The position numbers were made by a program, and so were the translations under genes. Positions 46,692-55,276 of a stretch of 64,000 bases of DNA are shown here, piece after piece. Origin of the DNA: Microbacterium gallinarum (GTDB taxonomy: Bacteria; Actinomycetota; Actinomycetes; Actinomycetales; Microbacteriaceae); NCBI RefSeq assembly GCF_014837165.1, contig NZ_JACSPM010000006.1, forward strand, positions 1 to 64,000, read 5' to 3'. The notes beneath the pieces were generated by a model. It was given only the letters and a program-made list of their open reading frames with translations, ran no database searches and was not told where the DNA came from. The stretch's first letter is position 1. Every line of letters starts with the position of its first letter.

Positions 46692-48071
46692 ATGTCCCCG
46701 TCCTCTCGCGCGTTCGCGACGGCACAGGTGCAGGCGGGTTACGACGCCGGCATCGCCGAGCACACCGCCGTGCCGTCGATCCACCAGTCGAACGCGTTCG
46801 AGTTCCGGTCGCTGAGCGAGGCCCGCGACCTCTTCGCGCTGCGCCGCGACGGCAACATCTACAGTCGCGCCGCGAACCCGACCGTGCTCGTCTTCGAGAA
46901 GCGCGTCGCCGAGCTCGAGGGCGGGGTGGCCGCCGCCGGCGTCGCGTCGGGGCAGGCGGCCGTGGCCATCGCGCTGCTCGCGCTCGCCAGGCAGGGCGAG
47001 CACATCGTCGCCGCGCGTCAGCTGTACGGCGGCACCGTCGACCTGCTGCAGGACACCTTCGCCGACTGGGGTATCGAGGTCACGTTCGTGGATCAGGACG
47101 ACACGGATGCCTGGGCCGCGGCCGTGCGTCCCACCACGCGCGCGTTCTTCGCCGAGTCGATCACCAACCCGATCGCCCAGGTGCTCGACGTGCGCGCCGT
47201 CGCCGACCTCGCGCATCGCGCCGGGGTGCCGCTCGTGATCGACGCCACCGTCGCGACGCCGTACCTGCAGCGGGTCAAGGACCTCGGGGCGGACATCACG
47301 GTGCACTCGGCGACGAAGTTCCTCGGCGGACACGGCACGTCGCTCGGCGGCGTGATCGTCGACCTCGGCACCTTCGACTTCACGGCGGAGCCCGAGCGGT
47401 GGCCGCAGCTGACCCGCACCTACCCCCGCGTGCCCACCGGCAGCCTCGTCGAGCGGTTCGGCGCGACCGGGTCGCCCTACATCGCGCTGGTGAAGACCAA
47501 GTACGTTCACGACCTCGGCCCGTCGCTGTCGGCGTTCAATGCGTTCCAGTTGCTGCAGGGCCTCGAGACGCTCGACCTGCGCATCGCGCGCCACTCCGCC
47601 AGCGCGCTCGAGGTCGCGCGGTTCCTCGAGGGCCACGACGCCGTCGCCCGCGTGCACCACCCCGGGCTGGAGTCCAGTCGGTGGCACGCCCTCGCGATGG
47701 AGTATCTGCCGCGCGGCGCGAGCTCGGTCTTCGCGTTCGATCTGCCGGGCAGCGATGACGCCGAGGCCGACTTCGCGCTCGTCGAGGCGTTCATCGCGCG
47801 CCTGCGCCTGGTGAAGCTCGTCGCCAACATCGGCGACGCCCGCAGCCTGGTCGCCCACCCGTCGTCGATGACGCACAGCCACCTGTCACCCGCGCAGCTC
47901 GCCGACGCCGGGATCACCCCGACGACGATCCGCCTCTCGATCGGCCTCGAAGACCCGGCCGACATCGTCGCCGACCTCGCGCAGGCGCTCGTCGGCGTGA
48001 CGACCTCTCCGGCCGCCCGGGCTGCGGCCGCGGCATCCGCGTCTCAGCTCGCGGCGAGCAGCGCCCGGTAG
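46692..48071 (+). CDS. metY: O-acetylhomoserine aminocarboxypropyltransferase/sulfhydrylase-like PLP enzyme
   Basis: A 459-residue enzyme of the Cys/Met-metabolism PLP family (fold type I). The early block NIYSRAANPTVLVFEKRVAELEGG and the PLP lysine in HSATKFLGGHGTSLGG are diagnostic. Length and the large Tyr/Phe-rich middle insert fit MetY rather than the shorter cystathionine enzymes. It would join sulfide (or a thiol) to O-acetylhomoserine to make homocysteine. Divergence from a sulfurtransferase gene fits a sulfur-assimilation role. The 3' end overlaps the converging M20 peptidase gene by 28 bp. Confidence 0.85.
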   Translation: MSPSSRAFATAQVQAGYDAGIAEHTAVPSIHQSNAFEFRSLSEARDLFALRRDGNIYSRAANPTVLVFEKRVAELEGGVAAAGVASGQAAVAIALLALARQGEHIVAARQLYGGTVDLLQDTFADWGIEVTFVDQDDTDAWAAAVRPTTRAFFAESITNPIAQVLDVRAVADLAHRAGVPLVIDATVATPYLQRVKDLGADITVHSATKFLGGHGTSLGGVIVDLGTFDFTAEPERWPQLTRTYPRVPTGSLVERFGATGSPYIALVKTKYVHDLGPSLSAFNAFQLLQGLETLDLRIARHSASALEVARFLEGHDAVARVHHPGLESSRWHALAMEYLPRGASSVFAFDLPGSDDAEADFALVEAFIARLRLVKLVANIGDARSLVAHPSSMTHSHLSPAQLADAGITPTTIRLSIGLEDPADIVADLAQALVGVTTSPAARAAAAASASQLAASSAR

Positions 48072-49372
48072 AACCCGATCCCGCGAAGCCACACGTCCAC
48101 GCGGATGCGCTCGTTGTGCGAGTGCAGCGCGTCGCGCTCGGCGCGCGTGAGGTGGAACGGCGTGAAGCGGTACACGTGCTCCGAGATCGCGGTGAACCAG
48201 CGGCTGTCGCTCGCCCCGAGCTGCAGGTAGGGGGTCGTCACCACGTCTTCGCCGAGCGACGAGGCGACGGCGGTCGCGAGGCGTCGCCACGCGTCGCCCT
48301 GCCACGGCGACACCGGCGACGGGTCGGAGCCGTGCCGCACGTCGATCTCGACCTCGGGGTCGCCCACGACGCGACGCACGCGCTCGGTGGCGCCCGACAC
48401 GGTGTCGCCCGTGAGCAGCCGGACGTTGATCGACGCGTTCGCCGTGGTCGCGAGCACGTTCTCGCCCGGCGCGCCGCTGAGCTCGGTCGCGACGGCCGTC
48501 GTCCGGACGATCGCGTTCATCTCCGGTCCCAGCCGCGCGAACACGGTCGCGACCAGCGGCCCGGTGACGGCGAGGCTGCGGAAGAGCGAGCGCAGGGGCT
48601 GAGGGGCGTGCGGGGCGATGGTCGAGAGCATCGCGCGCACCGGCGGGGCGAGACGCGTCGGGAACGGATGCCGGTGCAGCCGGTCGATGGCCCGCGCGAG
48701 GCGCGCCGTCGCCGGCACCGCGGGCGGCGTTGATGCGTGCCCGCCGCTCTCGCGGGCGGTGAGCAGCAGGGTCATCACGCCGCGTTCCGCGACCCCGACC
48801 ATGGCGGTCGGCACGGTGACGCCGGGGATCACGCCTTCGACGACGGCTCCGCCTTCGTCGAGCACGAGAGCCGGACGGATGCCGCGTCCCCGCAGCACCT
48901 CGACAATGGCCTTGGCCCCGCCCCCGGCCGTCTCCTCGTTGTGACCGAACGCGAGATACACGTCGCGCGCCGGCGCGAAGCCCTCGGCCGCGAGCTGCTC
49001 GACGGCCTCGAGGATCGCGACGAGGGAACCCTTGTCGTCGATCGCGCCGCGAGCGTGGATCGCCGCCTCCGCTCCCTCACCCGCGATCTCCGCGGCGAAC
49101 GGGGCGCGGTCCCACTCCGCCTCGACGACGGGGACGACGTCAGTGTGGGCCATGAGCACCATCGGTGCCGAAGCATCCGCCCCCCTCCAGCGGAACAAGA
49201 GGGAATGGCCGTCGACGACCTCGCGCCGGAGCGACGCGTGCACCGCCGGGTACAGCCGTTCGAGCGTCTCCTGGAAGGCGTCGAACGCCGCCCAGTCGGT
49301 CTCGGACTCGTCGGCGTGCGACACGGTGGGGATGCGCAGGAGCTCGCGGAAGCGATCGACGGGGGATGCCAC
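48044..49372 (-). CDS. M20-family metallopeptidase
   Basis: A 442-residue zinc-dependent hydrolase. Metal ligands lie in AHTDVVPV, in GAIDDKGSLVAIL and in FGHNEETAGGG, and the dimerisation (lid) domain is inserted between residues about 190 and 310. The family removes C-terminal or side-chain amino acids from peptides or acyl groups from amino acids. Relatives annotated as M20/M25/M40 peptidases or PM20D1-like are the nearest. No signal peptide, so cytosolic. The GTG start has TAGGCT 6 nt upstream. Confidence 0.9.
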   Translation of the reverse strand: MASPVDRFRELLRIPTVSHADESETDWAAFDAFQETLERLYPAVHASLRREVVDGHSLLFRWRGADASAPMVLMAHTDVVPVVEAEWDRAPFAAEIAGEGAEAAIHARGAIDDKGSLVAILEAVEQLAAEGFAPARDVYLAFGHNEETAGGGAKAIVEVLRGRGIRPALVLDEGGAVVEGVIPGVTVPTAMVGVAERGVMTLLLTARESGGHASTPPAVPATARLARAIDRLHRHPFPTRLAPPVRAMLSTIAPHAPQPLRSLFRSLAVTGPLVATVFARLGPEMNAIVRTTAVATELSGAPGENVLATTANASINVRLLTGDTVSGATERVRRVVGDPEVEIDVRHGSDPSPVSPWQGDAWRRLATAVASSLGEDVVTTPYLQLGASDSRWFTAISEHVYRFTPFHLTRAERDALHSHNERIRVDVWLRGIGFYRALLAAS

Positions 49373-49378
49373 GCCCCG

Positions 49379-49384
49379 AGCCTA
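49379..49384 (-). promoter_or_regulatory. -10 hexamer for leaderless M20 peptidase
   Basis: TAGGCT on the minus strand, spacer CGGGGC, then GTG 49372. Confidence 0.5.
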
Positions 49385-49442
49385 ATCCGGCGGGGTGCGC
49401 CGCCCGAGGCGGGGGCGTGCCCCGCGCCGCCCGCACGGTCGC

Positions 49443-49448
49443 TACGCT
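49443..49448 (+). promoter_or_regulatory. -10 hexamer for leaderless Gfo/Idh/MocA gene
   Basis: TACGCT ends 7 nt before ATG 49456. Confidence 0.5.
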
Positions 49449-49455
49449 CGGGACC

Positions 49456-50457
49456 ATGACCTCTTCCTCCCCCTCGCCCGGCCTGCGCTGGGGCATCCTC
49501 GGACCGGGCGGCATCGCACGCGCCTTCGCCTCCGATCTGCGCACCGCCGGCCTCGACCTCGTCGCGGTCGGATCCCGCAGCGCCGACTCGGCAGGCTCCT
49601 TCGCGTCCGACTTCGAGGTCGCCCACGTGCACGGGTCGTACGATGCCCTCGTCTCCGACCCGGACGTCGACATCCTCTACATCGCGACGCCGCATCCGTT
49701 CCACGCGGAGCAGGCGATCCTCGCGCTCGAGCACGGGAAGCACGTCCTCGTCGAGAAGCCGTTCACCCTCACCGGCGTCGAGGCCGCCACGGTGCGCGAC
49801 GTGGCGGCAGAGCGGGGTCTGCTCGCGATGGAGGCGATGTGGACGCGCTACCTGCCGCACATGATCCGCATCCGCGAGGTCGTCGCCTCGGGCGCGCTCG
49901 GCGACATCCGGATCGTGATGGCCGATCACACCCAGAAGATCTCCGACGACCCGGCGCACCGCCTGAACGCCCTGGAGCTCGGCGGCGGAGCACTGCTCGA
50001 CCTCGGCATCTACCCGATCTCGTTCGCGTGGGACATCCTGGGCGAACCGCTCGCCATCACCGCGTCTGCGCGGCTCGGCGAGACCGGCGCCGACACCGAG
50101 GTCGCGACGATCATGTCGCACGCCTCCGGCGCCCTGTCCACCTCGATCTCGGGATCGCGCTCCGCGGGTCCCAACACCGCCTCGATCATCGGCACCGAGG
50201 GCCGCATCGACATCGCCTCGGTCTGGTACAACGCGACGTCCTTCCGCCTCGTCGCGCCCGACGGCAGGACTCTCGAGGAGTATGCGTCCGCGATCAAGGG
50301 CCGTGGCATGCAGTTCCAGGCGCTCGCCGCGGAACGCCTCGTGGCGGCGGGCCTGACCGACAGCGACGTGCTGCCGATCGACGAGACCGTGGCGATCATG
50401 TCGACGCTCGACGAGATCCGCGAGCTCATCGGCGTGCGCTACCCCGGCGAGGAGTGA
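49456..50457 (+). CDS. Gfo/Idh/MocA-family oxidoreductase
   Basis: A 333-residue NAD(P)-dependent dehydrogenase. The N-terminal Rossmann motif is GILGPGGIARAF, the family EKPF motif follows (VLVEKPFTL), and the C-terminal alpha/beta domain has ALELGGGALLDLGIYPI. The latter resembles trans-1,2-dihydrobenzenediol dehydrogenase and glucose-fructose oxidoreductase-like members. Sugars, inositols and cyclic diols are possible substrates; none can be chosen. The NYN gene starts 2 nt after its stop, with its Shine-Dalgarno (GAGGAG) inside the last codons of this gene, so the pair is an operon. Confidence 0.9.
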   Translation: MTSSSPSPGLRWGILGPGGIARAFASDLRTAGLDLVAVGSRSADSAGSFASDFEVAHVHGSYDALVSDPDVDILYIATPHPFHAEQAILALEHGKHVLVEKPFTLTGVEAATVRDVAAERGLLAMEAMWTRYLPHMIRIREVVASGALGDIRIVMADHTQKISDDPAHRLNALELGGGALLDLGIYPISFAWDILGEPLAITASARLGETGADTEVATIMSHASGALSTSISGSRSAGPNTASIIGTEGRIDIASVWYNATSFRLVAPDGRTLEEYASAIKGRGMQFQALAAERLVAAGLTDSDVLPIDETVAIMSTLDEIRELIGVRYPGEE

Positions 50458-50458
50458 C

Positions 50459-51334
50459 ATGACCGACCTGCAGAACGCCCGCGTCGCCGTCTACCTGGAC
50501 TTCGACAACATCGTCATGAGCTGGTACGACCGCGTCCACGGCAAGAACTCGTACTCGCGCGACCGGCAGAAGATCATGTCGGATGCCGCGGACCCGGCCA
50601 TCGCCGAGCGCCTCGCCGCCGCCATGATCGACGTCGGCGCGATCATCGACTACGCCACGTCGTTCGGCACGCTGGTGCTCACCCGCGCGTACGCCGACTG
50701 GTCGTCGCCGGTGAACGCGGTCTACCGCTCGCAGCTCGTCGCGCGCGCGGTGGACCTCGTGCAGCTGTTCCCCGCCGCGGCGTACGCGAAGAACGGTGCC
50801 GACATCCGGCTCGCCGTCGACGCCGTGGAAGACATGTTCCGCCTCCCCGACCTCACTCACGTGGTGATCGTCGCCGGCGACTCGGACTACGTGCCGCTCG
50901 CCCAGCGCTGCAAGCGCCTCGGCCGCTTCGTCGTGGGCGTGGGCGTCGCGGGGTCGACGGCGAAGTCGCTCGCCGCGGCCTGCGACCAGTTCGACTCGTA
51001 CGACGCCCTTCCCGGCGTCGCCGCGCCCGAGCCGGCGAAGAAGGACAAGGACGACTCGACGCCGTCGCGCCGGCGGTCCCGCAAGGCCGCCGCGCCCGAT
51101 CCGGTCGAGGCCCTCCTCGAGCGTGCGCTGCGGCTGGAGAGCGACAAGGAAGACGTCGAGTGGCAGCACGCGTCGGAGGTGAAGAGCCTGATCAAGCGAC
51201 TCGATCCGGCGTTCAGCGAGAAGGCGCTGGGCCACAAGAGCTTCACGGAGTTCGTGCGCGCGCACCCCGCTGTCGCCGAGATGGACGACTCGGGCAACAT
51301 CGTGCTCATCCGCCTCGCCGCCGACCGCGCGTAG
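50459..51334 (+). CDS. NYN-domain nuclease with C-terminal LOTUS (OST-HTH) domain
   Basis: A 291-residue protein. The N-terminal NYN domain (about 8-180), a PIN-like RNase fold, has the acidic residues expected for metal-dependent cleavage: D14/D16 in VYLDFDNIVMSW, the aspartates in GADIRLAVDAVED and GDSDYVPLA. A Lys/Arg/Ser linker (about 195-220) leads to a LOTUS/OST-HTH-like domain (about 222-288; KSLIKRLDPAFSEKALGHKSF), which binds RNA or G-quadruplexes in eukaryotic homologs. A role in RNA turnover is likely. The actual target is unknown. Confidence 0.88.
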   Translation: MTDLQNARVAVYLDFDNIVMSWYDRVHGKNSYSRDRQKIMSDAADPAIAERLAAAMIDVGAIIDYATSFGTLVLTRAYADWSSPVNAVYRSQLVARAVDLVQLFPAAAYAKNGADIRLAVDAVEDMFRLPDLTHVVIVAGDSDYVPLAQRCKRLGRFVVGVGVAGSTAKSLAAACDQFDSYDALPGVAAPEPAKKDKDDSTPSRRRSRKAAAPDPVEALLERALRLESDKEDVEWQHASEVKSLIKRLDPAFSEKALGHKSFTEFVRAHPAVAEMDDSGNIVLIRLAADRA

Positions 51335-51372
51335 GCGTCCGCCACACGTGAGGACATTCTCATCCGGCGTCC

Positions 51373-51402
51373 TTGAAACCTGAATCCGCCTTCATGTAGC
51401 GT
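51373..51402 (+). promoter_or_regulatory. Predicted promoter of the MHS transporter gene
   Basis: TTGAAA (51373-51378), an 18-bp spacer and TAGCGT (51397-51402). The start site would be near 51409, giving a 45-nt leader that contains a strong GAGGAGG Shine-Dalgarno before ATG 51454. Confidence 0.5.
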
Positions 51403-51453
51403 CGCTCCGGCGGCCTCTCGGCCGCATCGCGCTCTACGAGGAGGTATCAGCGC

Positions 51454-52812
51454 ATGGCATCAGCCACGGCATCCCCCGACCAGCAGTCCAGTCTGCGCAG
51501 GGTCGTCACCGCATCGATGGCGGGCACCGTCGTCGAGTGGTACGAGTTCTTCCTGTACGCGACAGCGGCGACTCTGGTCTTCAACGTGGTCATGTTCCCG
51601 CCGTCGGACGACCCGTACACCCCGATCATCGCCGCGCTCACGACCTACGCCATCGGCTTCGTCGCGCGTCCGCTCGGCGGCATCGTGTTCGGGCACTTCG
51701 GCGACAAGTACGGCCGCAAGAAGCTGCTGCAGCTCGCGATCATCCTCGTGGGCGTCGCGACGTTCCTGATGGGCTGCCTCCCGACGTTCGACCAGGTCGG
51801 GTACTGGGCCGTCGGGCTCCTGCTCTTCCTGCGCTTCGCCCAGGGCTTCGCCGTCGGCGGCGAGTGGGGCGGCGCCGTGCTGCTGGTCTCCGAGCACTCC
51901 CCCGACCGCTCGCGCGGCTTCTGGGCGTCGTTCCCCCAGGCGGCGGTGCCGCTCGGCAACCTGCTCGCCACCGTGGTGCTGCTCGTCCTGAGCAACACGC
52001 TCTCGCCCGAGGCGTTCCTCTCGTGGGGCTGGCGTGTGGCTTTCTGGCTCTCCGTCGTGATCGTCGCCGTCGGCTACTACATCCGCACGCGAGTGACCGA
52101 CGCCCCGATCTTCACCGAGGCGCAGAAGCAGGCCGAGGAGTCGAAGCACACGCGCTACGGCGTGGTCGAGGTCATCAAGCGCTACCCCCGCGGGGTGCTC
52201 ACCGCCATGGGCCTGCGATTCGCCGAGAACATCATGTACTACCTCGTCGTGACGTTCTCGATCGTCTACCTGCGCACCGCGCTGCAGCTCGACGTCGCCG
52301 CGATCCTCGGCTACCTCGTCATCGCGCACATCGTGCACATGGTGGTGATCCCGCTGGTCGGCGCGCTCGCCGACCGCGTCGGCCGCAAGCCGGTGTACTT
52401 CGCAGGAACCGTCCTGGCGGCGGCGTGGGGCTTCATCGCCTTCCCGATGTTCGACACACGCGACCCGATCATCATCATCGCGGCGATCTGCCTCGGCCTG
52501 ATGATCCACGCGCTCATGTATGCCCCGCAGCCGGCGATCATGTCGGAGATGTTCCCGACGCGCATGCGCTACTCCGGGGTCTCGCTGGGCTACCAGGTCA
52601 CGTCGATCGTGGCGGGCTCGCTCGCGCCGATCATCGCGACTGCGCTGCTCCAGCAGTACGGCACGTGGCAGCCGGTGGCGGTCTACCTCGCGATCGCCGC
52701 GGCGATCACCCTCGTCGCCGTCGTCTCCATGCGCGAGACGAAGGGGTCATCGCTCCACGACCTCGACCGCGTCGACGAGGAGCGGCTGGCCGCCGATCGC
52801 GCCGCGGTGTGA
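51454..52812 (+). CDS. MFS transporter, metabolite:H+ symporter (MHS) family
   Basis: A 452-residue, twelve-helix transporter. The N-terminal GTVVEWYEFFLYATAA and the loop GHFGDKYGRKK are hallmarks of the MHS branch (ProP, ShiA, KgtP, citrate carriers), as is RFAQGFAVGGEWGGAVLL in helix 4. It should import an organic acid, shikimate-like compound or compatible solute with protons. The gene stands alone with its own promoter, and a hairpin terminator follows the stop. Confidence 0.93.
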   Translation: MASATASPDQQSSLRRVVTASMAGTVVEWYEFFLYATAATLVFNVVMFPPSDDPYTPIIAALTTYAIGFVARPLGGIVFGHFGDKYGRKKLLQLAIILVGVATFLMGCLPTFDQVGYWAVGLLLFLRFAQGFAVGGEWGGAVLLVSEHSPDRSRGFWASFPQAAVPLGNLLATVVLLVLSNTLSPEAFLSWGWRVAFWLSVVIVAVGYYIRTRVTDAPIFTEAQKQAEESKHTRYGVVEVIKRYPRGVLTAMGLRFAENIMYYLVVTFSIVYLRTALQLDVAAILGYLVIAHIVHMVVIPLVGALADRVGRKPVYFAGTVLAAAWGFIAFPMFDTRDPIIIIAAICLGLMIHALMYAPQPAIMSEMFPTRMRYSGVSLGYQVTSIVAGSLAPIIATALLQQYGTWQPVAVYLAIAAAITLVAVVSMRETKGSSLHDLDRVDEERLAADRAAV

Positions 52813-52817
52813 GAGCC

Positions 52818-52856
52818 GAGCGGATGCCTCGTTCCCTTGCGACGGGGCATCCGCTC
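52818..52856 (+). terminator. Hairpin terminator after the MHS transporter
   Basis: An 11-bp perfect stem (GAGCGGATGCC at 52818-52828 with GGCATCCGCTC at 52846-52856) and a 17-base loop, starting 6 bp after the stop codon. The U tract is poor (CTCTCT), as usual in high-GC actinobacteria. Confidence 0.65.
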
Positions 52857-52870
52857 CTCTCTGCCCGAAG

Positions 52871-52906
52871 GGCCCCGACGAATGCCGCGGGGCCCTGACG
52901 AATGCC
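52871..52906. repeat. 16-bp direct repeat upstream of the ROK gene
   Basis: GGCCCCGACGAATGCC at 52871-52886 and GGCCCTGACGAATGCC at 52891-52906 differ at one base and have a 20-bp period, two helical turns. The pair sits 37-72 bp before the leaderless ROK start, a sensible place for an operator. Confidence 0.5.
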
Positions 52907-52942
52907 CGGAGCCGCCCCTGATCTGGGGAATCACGCGTCGGG

Positions 52943-52948
52943 TACAGT
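52943..52948 (+). promoter_or_regulatory. -10 hexamer for leaderless ROK gene
   Basis: TACAGT ends 7 nt before the GTG at 52956 and fixes the start, which precedes the helix-turn-helix. Confidence 0.55.
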
Positions 52949-52955
52949 GTGGTTC

Positions 52956-54143
52956 GTGGCACGCCGCAACCCGCCTCCCGGCTCGCAGACCTCGCTCCGC
53001 GAGGCCAATCGCGCGCGCCTGGTCGAGTCGCTCAAGCGCCACGGCCGCCTGACCCAGGTAGAGCTGGCCGGCTCGACGGGCCTGTCCCCCGCGACGGTGT
53101 CGAACATCGTCAAGGAGCTCACCGCCTCCGGCCTGCTGCACACCTCGTTCACGTCGCGCAGCGGTCGCCGCGCGACGCTGGTGTCGCTCGCCCGCCAGCT
53201 CGGACTCGTCGCCGGCGTGCACTTCAGCTCGCGTCAGCTGCACATCGCGATCGCCGACACTGCGCGCGCGATCGTGACGCAGTCGTCGCTTCCGCTCGCC
53301 CTCGATCACCGCCACGACGCGGAGCTCGATCGCCTCAGCCTGCTCCTGGGCGACATGATGGAGTCGCTCGGGGGCTCGCTGTCCGACCTGCTCGCGGTCG
53401 GCCTGGCTCTTCCCGCGCCGATCGATCCCCGAACCGGCATGGTGTCGACGCCCGGGCTGCTGCGCGGCTGGGAGGGCGTCGACGTCGCCGAGAGCCTCTC
53501 GGCCCGCATCGGGCGTCCGGTCTATGTCGACAGCGAGGCCAACCTCGGCGGCCTCGCCGAAGCCCGCGAAGGCAGTGGGCGCGAGGCATCCTCGTCGGTG
53601 TTCATCCGTGTCGGGCACACCATCAGCGCGGGCCTCATCGTGGGCGGCGACCTCTTCCGCGGCGTCAACGGCAAGGCCGGCCAGATCGGCCACGTCACGA
53701 TCGACGAGAACGGCCCGATCTGCCGGTGCAGCAACCGCGGGTGCCTCGAGACGTACGCCGGCGGTCCCGCGCTGCTGTCGCTGTTCCCCGCCGGTGAAGG
53801 CATGCAGCGGCTCGGCGATCTGCTCCAGGCCGCCGAGGCGGGCGACGGCAGCTCGCGACGGGTCATCGCCGACGCCGGACGCCACATCGGCATCGCCGCC
53901 GCGAGCCTGTGCAATCTCTTCGACCCTGAGCTGATCGTCATGGGCGGCGAGCTGGCCCAGGCGGGCGAGATCCTCATGGCGCCGATGCGGCACTCGCTGG
54001 AGCGCACCGCGCTGCCCTCTGCCGGCGGACTGCCGGAGATCGTCGGCGCCTCGTTCGGGGAATGGGCCGAGACCCGCGGCGCCATCGCCATCGCCCTCGA
54101 CCACGTGACGGTGGACGCGCAAGCCCTCCCCCATTCGGCGTAG
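52956..54143 (+). CDS. ROK-family transcriptional regulator (XylR/NagC-like)
   Basis: A 395-residue protein. An N-terminal winged helix (about 15-75; LTQVELAGSTGLSPATVSNIVKEL) precedes a sugar-kinase-like ROK domain. The zinc motif CRCSNRGCLE matches the ROK CxCxxxGCxE pattern, and the ATPase-like glycine loop is partly kept (GHTISAGLIVGGDLF). The kinase catalytic aspartate usual in glucokinases (in a D-x-A motif) cannot be confirmed, so it is probably a sugar-sensing regulator. It lies directly upstream of two sugar ABC importers and is most likely their local regulator. Confidence 0.9.
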   Translation: MARRNPPPGSQTSLREANRARLVESLKRHGRLTQVELAGSTGLSPATVSNIVKELTASGLLHTSFTSRSGRRATLVSLARQLGLVAGVHFSSRQLHIAIADTARAIVTQSSLPLALDHRHDAELDRLSLLLGDMMESLGGSLSDLLAVGLALPAPIDPRTGMVSTPGLLRGWEGVDVAESLSARIGRPVYVDSEANLGGLAEAREGSGREASSSVFIRVGHTISAGLIVGGDLFRGVNGKAGQIGHVTIDENGPICRCSNRGCLETYAGGPALLSLFPAGEGMQRLGDLLQAAEAGDGSSRRVIADAGRHIGIAAASLCNLFDPELIVMGGELAQAGEILMAPMRHSLERTALPSAGGLPEIVGASFGEWAETRGAIAIALDHVTVDAQALPHSA

Positions 54144-54146
54144 GGC

Positions 54147-55244
54147 GTGGCGATGTCGGGATCAGGACGAGAGGTTCTGAGGAAGGCGATCGGGCGCGCG
54201 GCGGCCATGACGGCGCTGCTGCTCGCGGTCACGGGTGGCGCGGCCGCGTGCGCGGACTCCCGGCCCGGACCTTCGTCGAGCAGCGGGTCGGACTCCATCG
54301 CGCTCCTGCTGCCCGACGCCAAGACGGCGCGCTACGAGACGTTCGACCGGCCGTTCTTCGAGGCGCGTGTCGCCGAGCTCGGCGACTACGACGTGCTGTA
54401 CTCCAACGCCGACCAGGACGCCGCGAAGCAGCAGCAGCAGGCGGAATCCGCGCTCACGGCGGGCGCCGGCGTGCTCGTCCTCGACGCCGTCGACGCCAAC
54501 GCCGCCGTCACCATCGTGCGCTCCGCGAACGCCAAGGGCGTGCCCGTCATCTCGTACGACCGGCTGATCGCCGGAGGGGACCTCGCGTACTACGTCTCGT
54601 TCGACAACGAGAAGGTCGGCGAGCTGCAGGCCGCGGAGTTCGTCGATGCGGTCGAGGATGCCGGGGGCGGCGGCATCCTGATGGTCAACGGCTCGCCGAC
54701 CGACAGCAACGCCGCGCAGTTCCGCGAGGGAGCGCACCGCCTCATCGACGCGAGCGGGCTCGACGTCCTGGCCGAGTACGACACCCCGGACTGGAGTCCC
54801 GACAAGGCGCAGGCGTGGGTCGCGGCGCAGATCGCGCAGCACGGCGACGAGATCGTCGGCGTCTACGCGGCCAACGACGGCACGGCCGGCGGCGCGGTGG
54901 CGGCGCTCAAGGCCGCGAACGTCGATCCGTTCCCTGTCGTGACCGGTCAGGACGCCGAGCTGTCGGCGCTGCAGCGGATCATCACGGGCGACCAGCACAT
55001 GACCGTCTACAAGGCGATCAAACCGCAGGCGGAGCTGGCCGCCGAGGTCGCGGTCGCCCTGCTGAACGGCGAGGAGGTGACGGCGCCCATGCGGGTCGAC
55101 GGTGTGCCGACGACGCTGCTCGACCCTGTGGCGGTGACCGTCGACAACATCCTCGAGACCGTCGTCGCCGACGGGTTCTGGACCGTGGCGGACATCTGCA
55201 CCCCGCAGTACGCCGATGCGTGCGAAGCCGCGGGCATCGGGTAA
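54147..55244 (+). CDS. Sugar ABC transporter substrate-binding lipoprotein (module 1)
   Basis: A 365-residue periplasmic-binding-protein fold I (Peripla_BP_4) protein of the RbsB/XylF/FrcB kind. The signal peptide ends in GGAAAC (cysteine 35), a weak lipobox. Binding-fold strands are visible: IALLLPDAKTARYETFDRPF, VPVISYDRLI, YVSFDNEKVGELQ and YAANDGTAGGAVAAL. Pentoses such as xylose or fructose are plausible ligands. The start is GTG 54147 or ATG 54153. It follows the ROK gene by 3 nt, so it is co-transcribed with it, and is followed by its ATPase and permease genes. Confidence 0.9.
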   Translation: MAMSGSGREVLRKAIGRAAAMTALLLAVTGGAAACADSRPGPSSSSGSDSIALLLPDAKTARYETFDRPFFEARVAELGDYDVLYSNADQDAAKQQQQAESALTAGAGVLVLDAVDANAAVTIVRSANAKGVPVISYDRLIAGGDLAYYVSFDNEKVGELQAAEFVDAVEDAGGGGILMVNGSPTDSNAAQFREGAHRLIDASGLDVLAEYDTPDWSPDKAQAWVAAQIAQHGDEIVGVYAANDGTAGGAVAALKAANVDPFPVVTGQDAELSALQRIITGDQHMTVYKAIKPQAELAAEVAVALLNGEEVTAPMRVDGVPTTLLDPVAVTVDNILETVVADGFWTVADICTPQYADACEAAGIG

Positions 55245-55276
55245 GGTCCTGACCTTGGCGAGGAGGGCATGAGCGG

